Shown here in pieces: positions 1 to 9,579 of a stretch of DNA of 64,000 nucleotides. Each line of letters opens with the position of its first letter. Position 1 is the first letter of the stretch. Origin of the DNA: Bdellovibrio svalbardensis (GTDB lineage Bacteria; Bdellovibrionota; Bdellovibrionia; Bdellovibrionales; Bdellovibrionaceae); contig NZ_JANRMI010000003.1 of the NCBI RefSeq assembly GCF_029531655.1, positions 434,001 to 498,000 on the forward strand, written 5' to 3'. Made by a program: the position numbers and the translations under genes. A model generated the notes under the pieces. That model had not been told where the DNA came from, ran no database searches, and was given only the letters and a program-made list of their open reading frames with translations.

Positions 1-135
1 GTGAAAGATGGAAACAGACATAAATACCATTAACCAATTAGTTAAAACTTCTGTCAACTATTTACAAAACAGACCTAGGCCTCAAAAAGGGCTTCTTGTA
101 TAAATGGTTTCATCCAAACAAACCAAGGAGTTGTT

Positions 136-804
136 ATGAAGCTATATGCTGTTGTTGTTGCCCTGACTGTTTTTATGAGCTGGTTCACAGTTCATGCCCA
201 AGACTCTGTCACTGTTGTCGAAAAACCTGTTGAGATGGTTTACAAAAATTCCAGTGAACACAATCGCATGGATAAAAAATGGACCGCACAATGGCAGCTC
301 TTCGGCGCCGGTCCCAACGGAACTTCTGAAAGCGCGATCATTGGTGGGTATCATCTTGATAGAAACTCTGTAGTGCAATTGGAAGTCGGAAGCGGTGGGA
401 TTTCTGGCAACTCAATCTTCATTGATGATAAATACGAACTTTCTGGTTCGACCGTGGGTTTGCACTATAAGAAATTCTTCGGCAACTCATTCTATGCAAA
501 GATCGGTTTGGATTATCGTTCTGTGACTTATAAATACAAATATCCGTTCACTGGAAACCAAGAAGGCTTCACCGGCGAATCACTTGGCGCTGGATTGGTT
601 ATCGGCAATCAGTGGCAGTGGGAAAACTTCACTTTAGGTTGTGATTGGATTGGCCTCAGTCTGCCGTTTGCAAGCACCGTGAAGTCGGAAACACTCACAA
701 GCTCTGACTCTTTCTATCGCGATGAACTCAACAGTGCCCAACAAAGATATTTGAGAAATGGCTTTGCACAAGCTCTTCGTTTCTATGTCGGCTACACGTT
801 TTAA
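136..804 (+). CDS. Outer-membrane beta-barrel-like protein, uncharacterised
   Basis: The 222-residue product starts with a Sec signal peptide (hydrophobic residues about 5-18, likely cut after the HAQ at 20-22). The rest is rich in alternating aromatic and polar residues with many Gly-x-Tyr/Phe strands. It ends in YVGYTF with a terminal Phe, the usual BAM recognition signature. An AAGGAG lies 8 nt before the ATG. I infer a small monomeric outer-membrane barrel of about 8 strands. No enzymatic motif is visible and I recognise no family name. The upstream 135 bases hold no gene. Confidence 0.7.
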   Translation: MKLYAVVVALTVFMSWFTVHAQDSVTVVEKPVEMVYKNSSEHNRMDKKWTAQWQLFGAGPNGTSESAIIGGYHLDRNSVVQLEVGSGGISGNSIFIDDKYELSGSTVGLHYKKFFGNSFYAKIGLDYRSVTYKYKYPFTGNQEGFTGESLGAGLVIGNQWQWENFTLGCDWIGLSLPFASTVKSETLTSSDSFYRDELNSAQQRYLRNGFAQALRFYVGYTF

Positions 805-863
805 GCGAAACTCAAAATTTAGAGACAATCGAACCCGCTCTATGAACAAGGCGGGTTCTTTAT

Positions 864-1340
864 TTAACGATTTAGTTTTTCACCCAAACTCTGCAATTGC
901 TCTGGCGCCAGACAGATAAAGAGTCCCTTCGAACGCGCATATATTTTCGTTGAATCAAATATTTCAGCCTCAACGAAAATTTTCCGATTTTCAGTGGAAA
1001 CAATTTTTCCGCGCAGTGAGTACTGCTTTCTTACCGGAACCATCTCTAAAAATTCCACTTCGATCTTGGCCGCGACCACGCCGAAACCATGATGCCATCC
1101 TGTCGAGCCCATCACTTCATCCAGAACTGCAGCCTGGCAACCGCCATGCACATGCCCCGGTGGACCTGCCGACTCCACCTCAAACCAAACTTCGCCCAAC
1201 AGCTCTTGTGGCTCACTGGATTTCAGCAAGACAATTTCCAGTTGCGATGACTCCATCACATAGGAACCCCGTGAGTCACCTTTGTAGGGCTTTGGAACTT
1301 CCAAAGATTTGTCATACTTCAATTTCATTGTTTCGGGCAT
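864..1340 (-). CDS. PaaI-like hot-dog fold thioesterase
   Basis: The 158-residue protein carries the hot-dog thioesterase core: GPPGHVHGGCQAAVLDEVMG, with the His-Gly-Gly turn and the Asp/Glu-bearing long helix, then strands ending in YSLRGKIVSTENRKIFVEAE. Proteins of this family hydrolyse acyl-CoA thioesters. The substrate cannot be read from sequence. The gene stands alone, tail to tail with the barrel gene at 136-804. The start is ATG at 1340 with an AAGAAGAG-type ribosome site. Confidence 0.8.
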   Translation of the reverse strand: MPETMKLKYDKSLEVPKPYKGDSRGSYVMESSQLEIVLLKSSEPQELLGEVWFEVESAGPPGHVHGGCQAAVLDEVMGSTGWHHGFGVVAAKIEVEFLEMVPVRKQYSLRGKIVSTENRKIFVEAEIFDSTKIYARSKGLFICLAPEQLQSLGEKLNR

Positions 1341-1560
1341 AGCACGCTCTTCTTTCTAATTGCCTTAATAGAGTGCCAGATCTTCTAGAGTGATTCCTCT
1401 AAAAAATAAAGAATCCCATACAGTTTTTCGAGGAACCTGAACAAGAGAGCATTGCCAACGTTAAGATCGTATTTTCTTTTAGCACTCTCCCCGAATTTGC
1501 TTTCATGCGACAGCAAAGTTTGTTAGCTCAGTACCAGTTTGCGAATCCACCGAGGTCTTT

Positions 1561-2790
1561 ATGAAGCGACTTGCACTGTTCCTTTTTGCATTGATGACAT
1601 TGCCTGCAACTGGCCAAACAAGAAGTCTGACAATTTCAGGAATTTCTTCCGGCGGATTTATGGCATCGCAAATGGCGACAATTTACTCGGATCAATTTTC
1701 AGGAGTCGCAACGGTCGCTGGTGGTGTCTTCTTCTGCGCACAGAATGTATTTCAAAATAATCTCTCTGCCTACGGACAGGCCGCCTATTTTAACTATGGA
1801 GTGAATGCTGCTGGTCACAACACCCCCTCCATCCTAGAGCCATTAGAGTCCAACCCTCTCTATCAGGCACTCGGTGTGTGCATGCAACATCCCGAAAAAG
1901 CCCATCAAAATGAGGCGGCAAAAACCGCCAGTGCTCAACCGATGAATCTGGACTTCCTAAACGACTTTGTCACAAAGCAACTCATCGCTGACACCTCAAA
2001 TATTTCCGAGCAACGTGTTTTAATTTACCAAGGTACCAATGACGAAACTGTGCGTGCGGGAATGGCCGATAGGCTTCAAGAGTTTTACACTCGTCTTGGC
2101 GCGACAGGGAATCAATTGAAGATGGTCTTCTCAGAGGGGAATCATAACTTTCCAACATTGCGCGAAGATGGAATTCCCTGCGCAGAAGCAAAGCCTCCCT
2201 ATATCGCCAATTGCAAGATTGATCTTGCCGGACAAATTCTAACTCATCTTTTGAATCGCAACTTAGTTCGTTCAAAGTTCAATGAGCACAACTTCCATGT
2301 CGTGTCGCAAACCAAGGGACCTGATTCGGTGGCGAGTTATGGTTATCTGTATGCAAATCCTCTGTGCTTGAATAAGCCTTCGGCCTGTGATCTTCACGTG
2401 GCTCTGCATGGTTGCAAGATGTCCGATTCATTCGACAAGAATTTTCAAGCCGCCTATGAAGCCAAAGTCCAATTGACCCGCGTGTTGAATATTCAAGATT
2501 ATGAATTGAAAGCCCGCTCGCCCAAAATGGGAGCATTGGCCTTTGCAAAAAAAGCGGGCTATGCAGAGTACGCCGAAGCTTCCGCAAATCATTTGATGGT
2601 CTTCTTTCCGCAAACACAAATCACCTCTGACAACTATCCCGCCAATCCAAATGGCTGCTGGGACTGGTATGGTTGGACCGGAAAAGAATACGCCACCAAT
2701 CAAGGAAGCGAGCCCTCGTGGTTGATTCAGCAGATCAATGCGATCAAGAAAAATCCTCGTGCTCTACTTCTGCAGGAAATCCCTCAATAG
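1561..2790 (+). CDS. Secreted PHB-depolymerase-like esterase
   Basis: This 409-residue alpha/beta hydrolase has an N-terminal signal peptide (about residues 1-18). Family motifs run in order: nucleophile elbow GISSGGFMA near residue 30, the acidic-residue loop YQGTNDETV near 160, the histidine loop GNHNFPT near 200, an oxyanion-type LHGCKMS near 282, and the Trp-rich NPNGCWDWYGWTG near 360. The set matches extracellular poly(3-hydroxybutyrate) depolymerases of the esterase PHB family. In a predator this would act on prey storage polymer after export. That use is inference. A terminator follows at 2795-2822. Confidence 0.82.
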   Translation: MKRLALFLFALMTLPATGQTRSLTISGISSGGFMASQMATIYSDQFSGVATVAGGVFFCAQNVFQNNLSAYGQAAYFNYGVNAAGHNTPSILEPLESNPLYQALGVCMQHPEKAHQNEAAKTASAQPMNLDFLNDFVTKQLIADTSNISEQRVLIYQGTNDETVRAGMADRLQEFYTRLGATGNQLKMVFSEGNHNFPTLREDGIPCAEAKPPYIANCKIDLAGQILTHLLNRNLVRSKFNEHNFHVVSQTKGPDSVASYGYLYANPLCLNKPSACDLHVALHGCKMSDSFDKNFQAAYEAKVQLTRVLNIQDYELKARSPKMGALAFAKKAGYAEYAEASANHLMVFFPQTQITSDNYPANPNGCWDWYGWTGKEYATNQGSEPSWLIQQINAIKKNPRALLLQEIPQ

Positions 2791-2794
2791 ATCC

Positions 2795-2822
2795 AAAATG
2801 CCCCCGTCTATTGGGGCTTTTT
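2795..2822 (+). terminator. Rho-independent terminator after the PHB-depolymerase-like gene
   Basis: The arms GCCCC (2800-2804) and GGGGC (2813-2817) are preceded by an A-run and followed by five T. A second inverted repeat, CTAAGTA / TACTTAG at 2832-2852, follows without a T-run and is unexplained. Confidence 0.75.
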
Positions 2823-3056
2823 CGAGACGCCCTAAGTACTCGTAATACTTAGCCTATTGTGATTCCCTTTGTTCCCTCTAGGGGCCAAAGTACCGCACTC
2901 TTTGCAAGGCCACACACCCAAGCCTCACTCCCACACCCCCTTCGTCTTAAATAGAGCCAGTACTCTTGCTGCAGGGCTTAATTACATGGACTCCTACTCT
3001 GTAGAATGCTAGTTTCCCAGCCGATAATAAGACTGGAAAACTCAAGGAGAACCAAC

Positions 3057-5894
3057 GTGGATTACTCTAACTTTAAGAATCTAAAACCAGAGGTTTTGAA
3101 AAATGCAACCCCTGAGATTTTGGACGCTATCGCAAGACGTGCGCACTACCTGTCCACTCAGATGATCTGGCAAGCGAATCACCGCTCAGATAAAGAAAAA
3201 GGCGACCCAAAAATTGGTGGTCACCCTGCTGCTTGTGCCAGCTCACTTCACATCATGGGTGCTTTGCACTTGTTGGTGAAATCAAGCTTCGACCACATTG
3301 CCAATAAACCCCATGCTTCGCCAGTAGATCACTCTTACAACTACTTGCTCGATATTCTTTTGAAGAATGACTTGTCAAAGTTGACTCAAGAACAAGCCGA
3401 CCAAGCAATGCATGGTCTTCGTAAATTCACTGATGGCAGCGAATTTGTATTCCAATCATACCACTCTGCTTACGATCCCGATCATCACAACTTCTTCCCG
3501 TCTGGTACGGTGGGCATTCCACCAGTTGAAGCGGGTTACATGGCCTTGGCTTACCGTTATGCTCGCGAGCACGGTTATGAAGTTCCAGATGCACACTTCT
3601 GGGCTGTTTGCGGTGACTCTGAATTCCGCGAAGGTTCTATGTACGAAGCGGTTCCTGACTTTGCTGAGCGTGAGCTGGGTTCATTGACTTGGATCCTGGA
3701 CTACAACCGTCAATCACTTGATGGTCACCGTATCACGAACAAAGAAATCATGAACGGCACTGATGCGGACCGTGTTGAGCGCACAATGAAAGCCAACGGT
3801 TGGGAAGTCATCCAGGTTCGTCACGGTTCTAAACGCCAGGCTTTGTTCGCAAAAAAAGACGGACAACTATTCCAAAACTTCTTGGAAAAAGAATTGGAAG
3901 ACTACGAACTTCAATCATTGCTTCTTGTTCAAGACATGAAAGCTTTGAAAAAAGGTATCGCCAAAGAACATCCAGCAATGAAGAAATTCTTGGACAGCAT
4001 CACTGACCAAGAGCTTTTCGATGCAATCCGCGATTTCGGTGGTCATGATATGTTGGCTTTGGCTGACGCCATGATGACTTCAAAAAAATCAACTCGTAAG
4101 CCGACAATCATCATCGCCCACACTTTGAAAGGTTGGGGCTTGAAATCAGCAGCTCAACCGGGCAATCACTCTTCTTTGCCACAAGAAGAAGAAGTGGTGG
4201 AGTTGCGAGCAAAACAAGGTATCACTGGTGACAAGCTCTATGAGCGTTTTGCAGCGAACACTCTTGAAGCGAAATTCTTGGCGACTCGCTCAGAAAAACT
4301 TTATGGTGAAATCAAAGCTCAACATGCTTTGAAAGCAAAAAACCAAGAGTTCTTCCTGAAGAAGCTCACTGAGTTCGGCGAGATCCCACAATCTTTGGAT
4401 ATCAACACCAAAATGACCAGCTATCCTCATACACAGTGGATGCTCGGTCAGTTGACTGCAAAATTGACTCGTATCGCGAATACACCGCTTGATGAGAAGA
4501 AACTGGGCGAAAAACAAAAAGCTCTTATCGACTCTGAAAAACCATTCAAACTTCCAGGCGAATTGTTCATTTCAATGGCTCCTGACGTGGGAACTTCAAC
4601 GAACTTAAATCCAGCGATGGATGGTAAGATCTTCGGTGCCCCTGTGGTAACTGACCATGAAACTGACTTGGGCGTAAAAGACCACAAACTTCCTGACTTG
4701 GTTCCTGGCGAAGAAGAATCAGATCGCTTCTTGCGTTTTGAAATCGCTGAAGGAAACGTTATGTCTTGCGTGGGCGCATTCGGAAAAATGCGTGATATCG
4801 TAGGCGTTCCAATCATCCCATTGATGACTGTTTACGATTTCTTCGTAAAACGTGCATTGGACCAATACTTCTACAACCTTTATTGGAAAAGTTCTTTCAT
4901 CTGCGTGGGCACTCCATCAGGCGTGACATTGTCTCCTGAAGGCGCGCAACATGGTTGGAAGTCAGACATCCAAATTCCAAATCAAATCACTTGGGAGCCG
5001 TTCTTCTGCCAAGAATTGGACTGGATCATCTGCGATACTATCAAACGTCATGTGATGAACGACAACGCAGGCCGCACGGGCACGATGCTTCGTTTGGTCA
5101 CTCGCGGTGCTGAACAAAAAGACATGATGCACTACCTGAAAAAACAAGCGCGCTTCAAAACGGGTCTTGAAGGAACTTTGGCTCGCGCTGAATTCCCGAT
5201 CACAGGTGCCGCAAACGAAGAAGAATTGGGAACTGCTGAAGAAGCACAAATCCTAGCGACAATCAGAGAAGAAGTGCTTCAAGGCGCTTACTACTTGATT
5301 GATTACCGTGGTTACGCTGGCTACGAGCCTGGCGACAACGTGGTGAATATCTTCGCTATGGGTTCTATGGTTACTGAAGGCATTAAGGCTTCTGAAGCCC
5401 TTCTTGCTCGCGGTATCTATGCAAACGTGATCGTTGTCACTTCATCTGATCTTTTGACAGGTATTTTGGCTCATGAAAATGACTACGAGTACCTGAAAAA
5501 TGGTTTGGGCATCAACTCAAACTTGTACTTGAACAAAGCGGAAGAGGTTTCTTCTGGCGACCTAATCACAGTAGCTGGCCGCCGCGTTCCTGTTGTCAGC
5601 GTTGCCGACGGAGAAGCAGGATTGTTGGATAATATCGGTTCAATCATCGGTGTTCGCCAAGAGGCTTTGGCGGTTCGTAAGCACTCCAAGTGCGGTCGTC
5701 CTTCAGAGATCTACGCTTACCACAGCATCGACGCTGAATCAGTTGTTGAAGCTTGCGGTAAAGTCCTTGCAGACACAGCACTTGAAAAAGTCATGGTTTC
5801 TGAAAATGCTTTGGGTGCAACTCATCAGGCAGAGGGGCGCACAGCTCACTGGACTGATTTGTGGCCTGCGAAGTCACCTGTTCACAAACACTAG
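3057..5894 (+). CDS. aceE: Pyruvate dehydrogenase E1 component (homodimeric type)
   Basis: The 945-residue product is a homodimeric AceE-type E1, which decarboxylates pyruvate on thiamine diphosphate and passes the acetyl group to E2 lipoate. The N-terminal half has the thiamine-binding stretch (GDSEFREGSMYEA, then ILDYNRQSLDGH). The C-terminal half has RLVTRGAEQKDMM and the transketolase-like pyrimidine domain. The reading frame opens at 3006, but the GTG at 3057 follows CAAGGAGAACCAAC and its product begins VDYSNFKN, so I place the start there. A TAGAAT at 3002-3007 could be its -10. No E2 or E3 gene lies nearby, so aceE is monocistronic here. A terminator follows. Confidence 0.95.
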   Translation: MDYSNFKNLKPEVLKNATPEILDAIARRAHYLSTQMIWQANHRSDKEKGDPKIGGHPAACASSLHIMGALHLLVKSSFDHIANKPHASPVDHSYNYLLDILLKNDLSKLTQEQADQAMHGLRKFTDGSEFVFQSYHSAYDPDHHNFFPSGTVGIPPVEAGYMALAYRYAREHGYEVPDAHFWAVCGDSEFREGSMYEAVPDFAERELGSLTWILDYNRQSLDGHRITNKEIMNGTDADRVERTMKANGWEVIQVRHGSKRQALFAKKDGQLFQNFLEKELEDYELQSLLLVQDMKALKKGIAKEHPAMKKFLDSITDQELFDAIRDFGGHDMLALADAMMTSKKSTRKPTIIIAHTLKGWGLKSAAQPGNHSSLPQEEEVVELRAKQGITGDKLYERFAANTLEAKFLATRSEKLYGEIKAQHALKAKNQEFFLKKLTEFGEIPQSLDINTKMTSYPHTQWMLGQLTAKLTRIANTPLDEKKLGEKQKALIDSEKPFKLPGELFISMAPDVGTSTNLNPAMDGKIFGAPVVTDHETDLGVKDHKLPDLVPGEEESDRFLRFEIAEGNVMSCVGAFGKMRDIVGVPIIPLMTVYDFFVKRALDQYFYNLYWKSSFICVGTPSGVTLSPEGAQHGWKSDIQIPNQITWEPFFCQELDWIICDTIKRHVMNDNAGRTGTMLRLVTRGAEQKDMMHYLKKQARFKTGLEGTLARAEFPITGAANEEELGTAEEAQILATIREEVLQGAYYLIDYRGYAGYEPGDNVVNIFAMGSMVTEGIKASEALLARGIYANVIVVTSSDLLTGILAHENDYEYLKNGLGINSNLYLNKAEEVSSGDLITVAGRRVPVVSVADGEAGLLDNIGSIIGVRQEALAVRKHSKCGRPSEIYAYHSIDAESVVEACGKVLADTALEKVMVSENALGATHQAEGRTAHWTDLWPAKSPVHKH

Positions 5895-5917
5895 TTTTTA
5901 AAAAAATCTAAAGATTG

Positions 5918-5947
5918 AAAAATGGGAGCCACAAGCTCCCATTTTTT
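5918..5947 (+). terminator. Terminator after aceE
   Basis: ATGGGAGC and GCTCCCAT form an 8-bp stem with a CACAA loop, an A-run before it and seven T after it (5921-5947). Confidence 0.85.
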
Positions 5948-6069
5948 TCGCCGATTCACGGGTTTTCGATTCTTTGTCCTTTGCAAGCTTTCCCGCAAAT
6001 AACGTGACCCTTCTTGAGTATCCGAAAAAAATCGGATGTCACTCAACTTTTTGCGAAAGGCCGAACACA

Positions 6070-6558
6070 ATGGGACTAATCAGTTTCTTTAAAGATGCTG
6101 GCGAAAAACTATTTCATTCAAAAGATGCAAAGGCGGCGGAAGCCTCATCGCTCAATACTGAGTCGATTAAGAAATACATCCAGACCCAAGGGCTCAGAGT
6201 CGACAATTTAGAAATCGGCTTTGACAGTGTTCGCGACACCGTCACAGTTGCCGGCAAAGTGGCGGATCAGGCCACCAAAGAAAAAGTTTTACTCTGCTGC
6301 GGAAACATCAATGGAGTCGCCAATGTCGACGATCGCCTCACTGTCACAAATCCAGCTCCCGCGTCTCAGTACTACACGGTCAAATCGGGCGATACTTTGT
6401 CTAAAATCTCCAAAGAGTTGTATGGCGATGCAAATAAATACAATCTGATCTTTGAAGCCAATAGGCCGATGCTCTCGCATCCTGACAAGATCTATCCTGG
6501 CCAAAATTTGCGCATTCCCCCACAGGCAACTTCGCAGCAAAAGATGGCTCAACTTTAA
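6070..6558 (+). CDS. BON and LysM domain protein (YgaU/Kbp-like)
   Basis: The 162-residue protein starts MGLISFFKDAGEKLF, the usual opening of the YgaU (Kbp) family. A BON domain spans about residues 30-95. A LysM domain follows at about 102-155 (YYTVKSGDTLSKISKELYG ... IYPGQNLRIP). E. coli Kbp is a cytoplasmic K+-binding protein. No signal peptide is seen here either. The frame opens at 5974, but the family start is ATG 6070 with GAAAGG upstream, so the longer version is rejected. Confidence 0.88.
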   Translation: MGLISFFKDAGEKLFHSKDAKAAEASSLNTESIKKYIQTQGLRVDNLEIGFDSVRDTVTVAGKVADQATKEKVLLCCGNINGVANVDDRLTVTNPAPASQYYTVKSGDTLSKISKELYGDANKYNLIFEANRPMLSHPDKIYPGQNLRIPPQATSQQKMAQL

Positions 6559-6632
6559 CCCCCAAGGTCCTGCTTTCAAGTCCGACCCGAAGCTCCTTGC
6601 CCCCAACTCTGAAGATCCTTATGATGGGGGCC

Positions 6633-7403
6633 ATGGATTATAGCCAATTCACAGACTCACAGCTGCCGTTCGAAGGTGAATTCTTCCTTTCTCGTAAAAA
6701 GAAATTTGAAGAACTTATTTTCTTCGTTCATTTTTATGATGGATCGAAACGTCAGCTGCTTCGTCATATTAAAATGGTGAATGATCTGGGCTTTGACGCT
6801 TTTGCCTTTCAGCTTCAAGGGACCCACAAAGATTTGCTAAAACACATTCCGCTAAATACCGGTCTGAAGTTTGGTATGAAACACGCCTATGCAGATCAAA
6901 TCGAAAAACTTCTGAATGAAATTCCCGGCAAGAAAATTATTTTTTCTTTTTCAAATCCTTCTGCCGCGGCCATTGAAGCCATGGCACGCAGACAGTGCTC
7001 TGACACTGTTGCCTTGATTTGTGACAGTGGTCCGACGGCAAGATTTCTGCCATCCGCTTACAAGCTTTTTGGCGAAGAGTATAAAGTGCAGTCATTTGCC
7101 CTGAAAGCTGCGCTCGCACCTCTTTTAAGCCTTGGCTGGAGCCCTCATTTGCATCGAGACATGTCGGCGCAGCTGGCGAGTTTCCCTGAAGGATTTAAAA
7201 TTTTATCCATTCGCGGATGGAGAGATAAACTCATCCCACCAAGTCACATTGATGAAGTCTTTGAACCTCATACAAATCTTGATTGGACCAAGCTTTCTTT
7301 GCCTGAATCTGATCATTTAACAGGACTTCGCGACTTTCCTAGTGAATATATTCCCGGCGTTGAGAAGTTCCTTAACAGCATTGCCACTGCAATTTCCACC
7401 TAA
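6633..7403 (+). CDS. Alpha/beta-hydrolase-like protein with altered nucleophile elbow
   Basis: The protein is about 256 residues, uncharacterised, with an alpha/beta-hydrolase layout. A strand-turn FVHFYDG comes first, a position equivalent to the nucleophile elbow reads FSFSNPSAAA instead of G-x-S-x-G, then come an Asp in GWRDKLIPPSH and a His in SDHLTG. This resembles the TMEM53/DUF829-type hydrolases more than classic esterases. Catalytic activity is uncertain. The frame is open from a TTG at 6597. ATG 6633 follows GGGGGCC and is preferred, but ATG 6621 and 6624 are possible. Confidence 0.6.
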   Translation: MDYSQFTDSQLPFEGEFFLSRKKKFEELIFFVHFYDGSKRQLLRHIKMVNDLGFDAFAFQLQGTHKDLLKHIPLNTGLKFGMKHAYADQIEKLLNEIPGKKIIFSFSNPSAAAIEAMARRQCSDTVALICDSGPTARFLPSAYKLFGEEYKVQSFALKAALAPLLSLGWSPHLHRDMSAQLASFPEGFKILSIRGWRDKLIPPSHIDEVFEPHTNLDWTKLSLPESDHLTGLRDFPSEYIPGVEKFLNSIATAIST

Positions 7404-7483
7404 CTTGCAGTGGTTCATTAATCCCATGTAACTGGGCCTCCGAACTCAAGTTCTTTACTCTGATTTTTGGAGGGAACTTGATC

Positions 7484-8491
7484 ATGAACGTTTCTTTTTT
7501 TAAGCATATCCTATGGACCCTTATCCTTGCTTCGTCAGTCAATGCCTGGGCGTGGCCCTGGTCTCGAGCTCCTAAGACTGAGACCTATCTTTATCAGCCC
7601 GAATTTCAGCGCATGGGTCAAAGCTATTTGGATTTGCTGGATGGCTTTCCTACGGACAAATTAAGCTCCCTTCCTGCCGATCAAAAGGCGGCGTGTGTTG
7701 ATCGCTACAGCGGAATTCTAAAAGACGGAGTTATCGATATTCGCCTGGCACTTGGCTATTTTGATTGGACCACTGGGACACCCGTCGGAAATTACGGGCT
7801 CAGTCCCTCCATGGATCTAGGTGCCTATGCCGCACTCAAAGATGTTCTGACAAATTCCTGCACTGGAAGTTTGCGGATCTGTGGATTTAAGCAAGACCCT
7901 AAAAATCCGTATATCTTCACTCGTGAGGTTGTGGTCTTTGGGCAAAAATATCGAGCCCGAGTTGAAATGCATTTCTCTTCCGCGACGGAATACTATTCCA
8001 GCAATGTAGGAAAATACGCCAACGACCAACGCGAGCGAACTCAATTCATGGATAATTTCTTTGCCTCAGCATTGCAAAATGCGGACGCGACCTTTTACTT
8101 TGGACATTCTCGCAATGGAGGCGGCCCGGACTTCTCTCCGCCTCGCCTGACCAGTAAAAACAAGGTCGATTATGACGGCTACTACGAAGTGGTTCGCCCC
8201 GGCTTTAAGAAAATGCTGAGTGCTTTATCAAATGGTTCGAGCCAAACCAAAATATTTGGTTTGATGTCCTGTGATTCTCGCGATCACTTCCTTGGAAAGC
8301 TTCGCGGCGCGGCTCCTAAAACGGGCGTCATCACTTCGACAGCCGTCTTAAATGTCGACGAAGTTTACACCGCGATGATCGGCGCCATCGACGCCCTTTT
8401 GCGTGGGCAATGTCAGAAGTCCTTCTATAAAGAGCTTCGCATGACTGAAAGAAATCAAAAGTACATCACCATGGATGGCATGTTCGAATAA
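7484..8491 (+). CDS. Secreted protein of unknown function
   Basis: The 335-residue product has a signal peptide, MNVSFFKHILWTLILASSVNA. The mature part contains FYFGHSRNGGGPDFSPP, MSCDSRDHFLGKLRG and YTAMIGAIDALLRGQCQ. The Gly-rich GHSRNGGG and the following CDSRDHF hint at an enzyme fold with a His and an Asp, but I recognise no family. A GGAGGG lies about 10 nt before ATG 7484; a TTG two codons earlier is also open. The next gene starts 14 bases after its stop, so the two may be co-transcribed. Confidence 0.6.
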   Translation: MNVSFFKHILWTLILASSVNAWAWPWSRAPKTETYLYQPEFQRMGQSYLDLLDGFPTDKLSSLPADQKAACVDRYSGILKDGVIDIRLALGYFDWTTGTPVGNYGLSPSMDLGAYAALKDVLTNSCTGSLRICGFKQDPKNPYIFTREVVVFGQKYRARVEMHFSSATEYYSSNVGKYANDQRERTQFMDNFFASALQNADATFYFGHSRNGGGPDFSPPRLTSKNKVDYDGYYEVVRPGFKKMLSALSNGSSQTKIFGLMSCDSRDHFLGKLRGAAPKTGVITSTAVLNVDEVYTAMIGAIDALLRGQCQKSFYKELRMTERNQKYITMDGMFE

Positions 8492-8505
8492 CAAGGAGAT
8501 TCGCT

Positions 8506-8946
8506 ATGATTCAGATTTCGCAGCTTCCTCACCCGGACTATCTAAAATACCCCAAGCATCACACTTTGTGCTTCTTCAGCACTGAAGAACAAGCTCAGAA
8601 TACCGCCGAGGCCATTTTACGCCAAGGCCTTCACGAAAAGGACATCAATATATACGAAGGAGCTCATGGCTTGAATGCGATTGATTCTGCGGGCAATCAG
8701 CATTCCGTCAAGGAGGCTTGGGCACGCTGGGTGCAAAAGTTCTTGGGCACGGGCGAATGGGATTTGGTGTCTGAAGCGGACCGCGAGCTGCGCGAAGGGC
8801 ACCTTTTAATGAGTGTATTGACCGTGAAAGAAGATCAAAAGGATCAGGTCGCGGAACTGATGCTGCTGAATGGAGGACACTCCATTCGCTATATAGCGCC
8901 CCTCTACAATGAGGAGATGACTCCACCCAGCCAGCACCCTTCCTAG
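8506..8946 (+). CDS. Small uncharacterised cytoplasmic protein
   Basis: The 146-residue protein has a CAAGGAG ribosome site 8 nt before ATG. It opens with a strand-helix unit (HTLCFFSTEEQAQNTAEAILRQG) and ends with LLMSVLTVKEDQKDQVAELML. This looks like two ferredoxin-like halves of the kind seen in general-stress 17M-type proteins. That comparison is weak. There is no signal peptide or membrane segment. It follows the secreted gene at 7484-8491 by 14 bases. Confidence 0.55.
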   Translation: MIQISQLPHPDYLKYPKHHTLCFFSTEEQAQNTAEAILRQGLHEKDINIYEGAHGLNAIDSAGNQHSVKEAWARWVQKFLGTGEWDLVSEADRELREGHLLMSVLTVKEDQKDQVAELMLLNGGHSIRYIAPLYNEEMTPPSQHPS

Positions 8947-9027
8947 TCTTCTTTCACACCCTAAAAGATGACATGACACCGCTCGTGAAACAGGCTATGT
9001 CTGCCCTCATCAAAAATGAGGTCAGAC

Positions 9028-9528
9028 ATGAACGATTTAGAATTCCGTATTTATAAAGTTGCTTCCGTATTTGGCGATTGGCTTGCGGCCTTCGAAGGTG
9101 ACGAAATGGTTTTCCTGGGCAACTACAGCGCCGGAAAAAAATTAGTTGAAGACGACTTGGCAAAATTCTTCTATGACAACTATGGCTTCAAAGTCGGCAA
9201 ATTCACTCCTGCAAAATGGACTAAAGGCAAATTCTGGAGCACTCGCCACAAGATCAAACTTCAAGGCACTGAGTTCCAAATGAAAGTTTGGTTGGAGCTT
9301 CTTAATATCCCAGAAGGCAAAACTGTCAGCTACACAGATCTTGCGAAAAAGATCCGCAAGCCTTCTGCAGTTCGTGCGGTGGCTTCTGCGGTTGCCAGAA
9401 ATCCGGTTAGCTTCTATGTTCCCTGCCACCGTGTCGTCGGCAAAGGCACTTCAACCAGCTCTAAGTTGAAATATCACTGGGGTTCTGATTTGAAGAGAGA
9501 GCTTTTGACTAGCGAAGGCGCTCTTTAA
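9028..9528 (+). CDS. ogt: Methylated-DNA--protein-cysteine methyltransferase (Ogt/MGMT type)
   Basis: The 166-residue protein removes alkyl groups from O6-alkylguanine by transfer to its own cysteine. The active-site PCHRVVGK is present near residue 136. Before it stand the winged-helix segment LNIPEGKTVSYTDLAKKIRKPSAVRAVASAVARNP, with the Arg finger, and an N-terminal RNase-H-like domain. ATG 9028 has GAGGTCAGAC before it. The frame is open from ATG 9016, so four more residues are possible. It is a suicide repair protein, so one protein is consumed per lesion. Confidence 0.93.
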   Translation: MNDLEFRIYKVASVFGDWLAAFEGDEMVFLGNYSAGKKLVEDDLAKFFYDNYGFKVGKFTPAKWTKGKFWSTRHKIKLQGTEFQMKVWLELLNIPEGKTVSYTDLAKKIRKPSAVRAVASAVARNPVSFYVPCHRVVGKGTSTSSKLKYHWGSDLKRELLTSEGAL

Positions 9529-9540
9529 TTTTCAATTCAT

Positions 9541-9579
9541 AAAAAAAGCGCATCACTCGTCTCGATGATGCGCTTTTTT
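9541..9579. terminator. Bidirectional terminator
   Basis: GCGCATCA (9548-9555) and TGATGCGC (9566-9573) form an 8-bp stem with seven A before and six T after, so it can serve ogt on the plus strand and the converging minus-strand gene. Confidence 0.88.
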
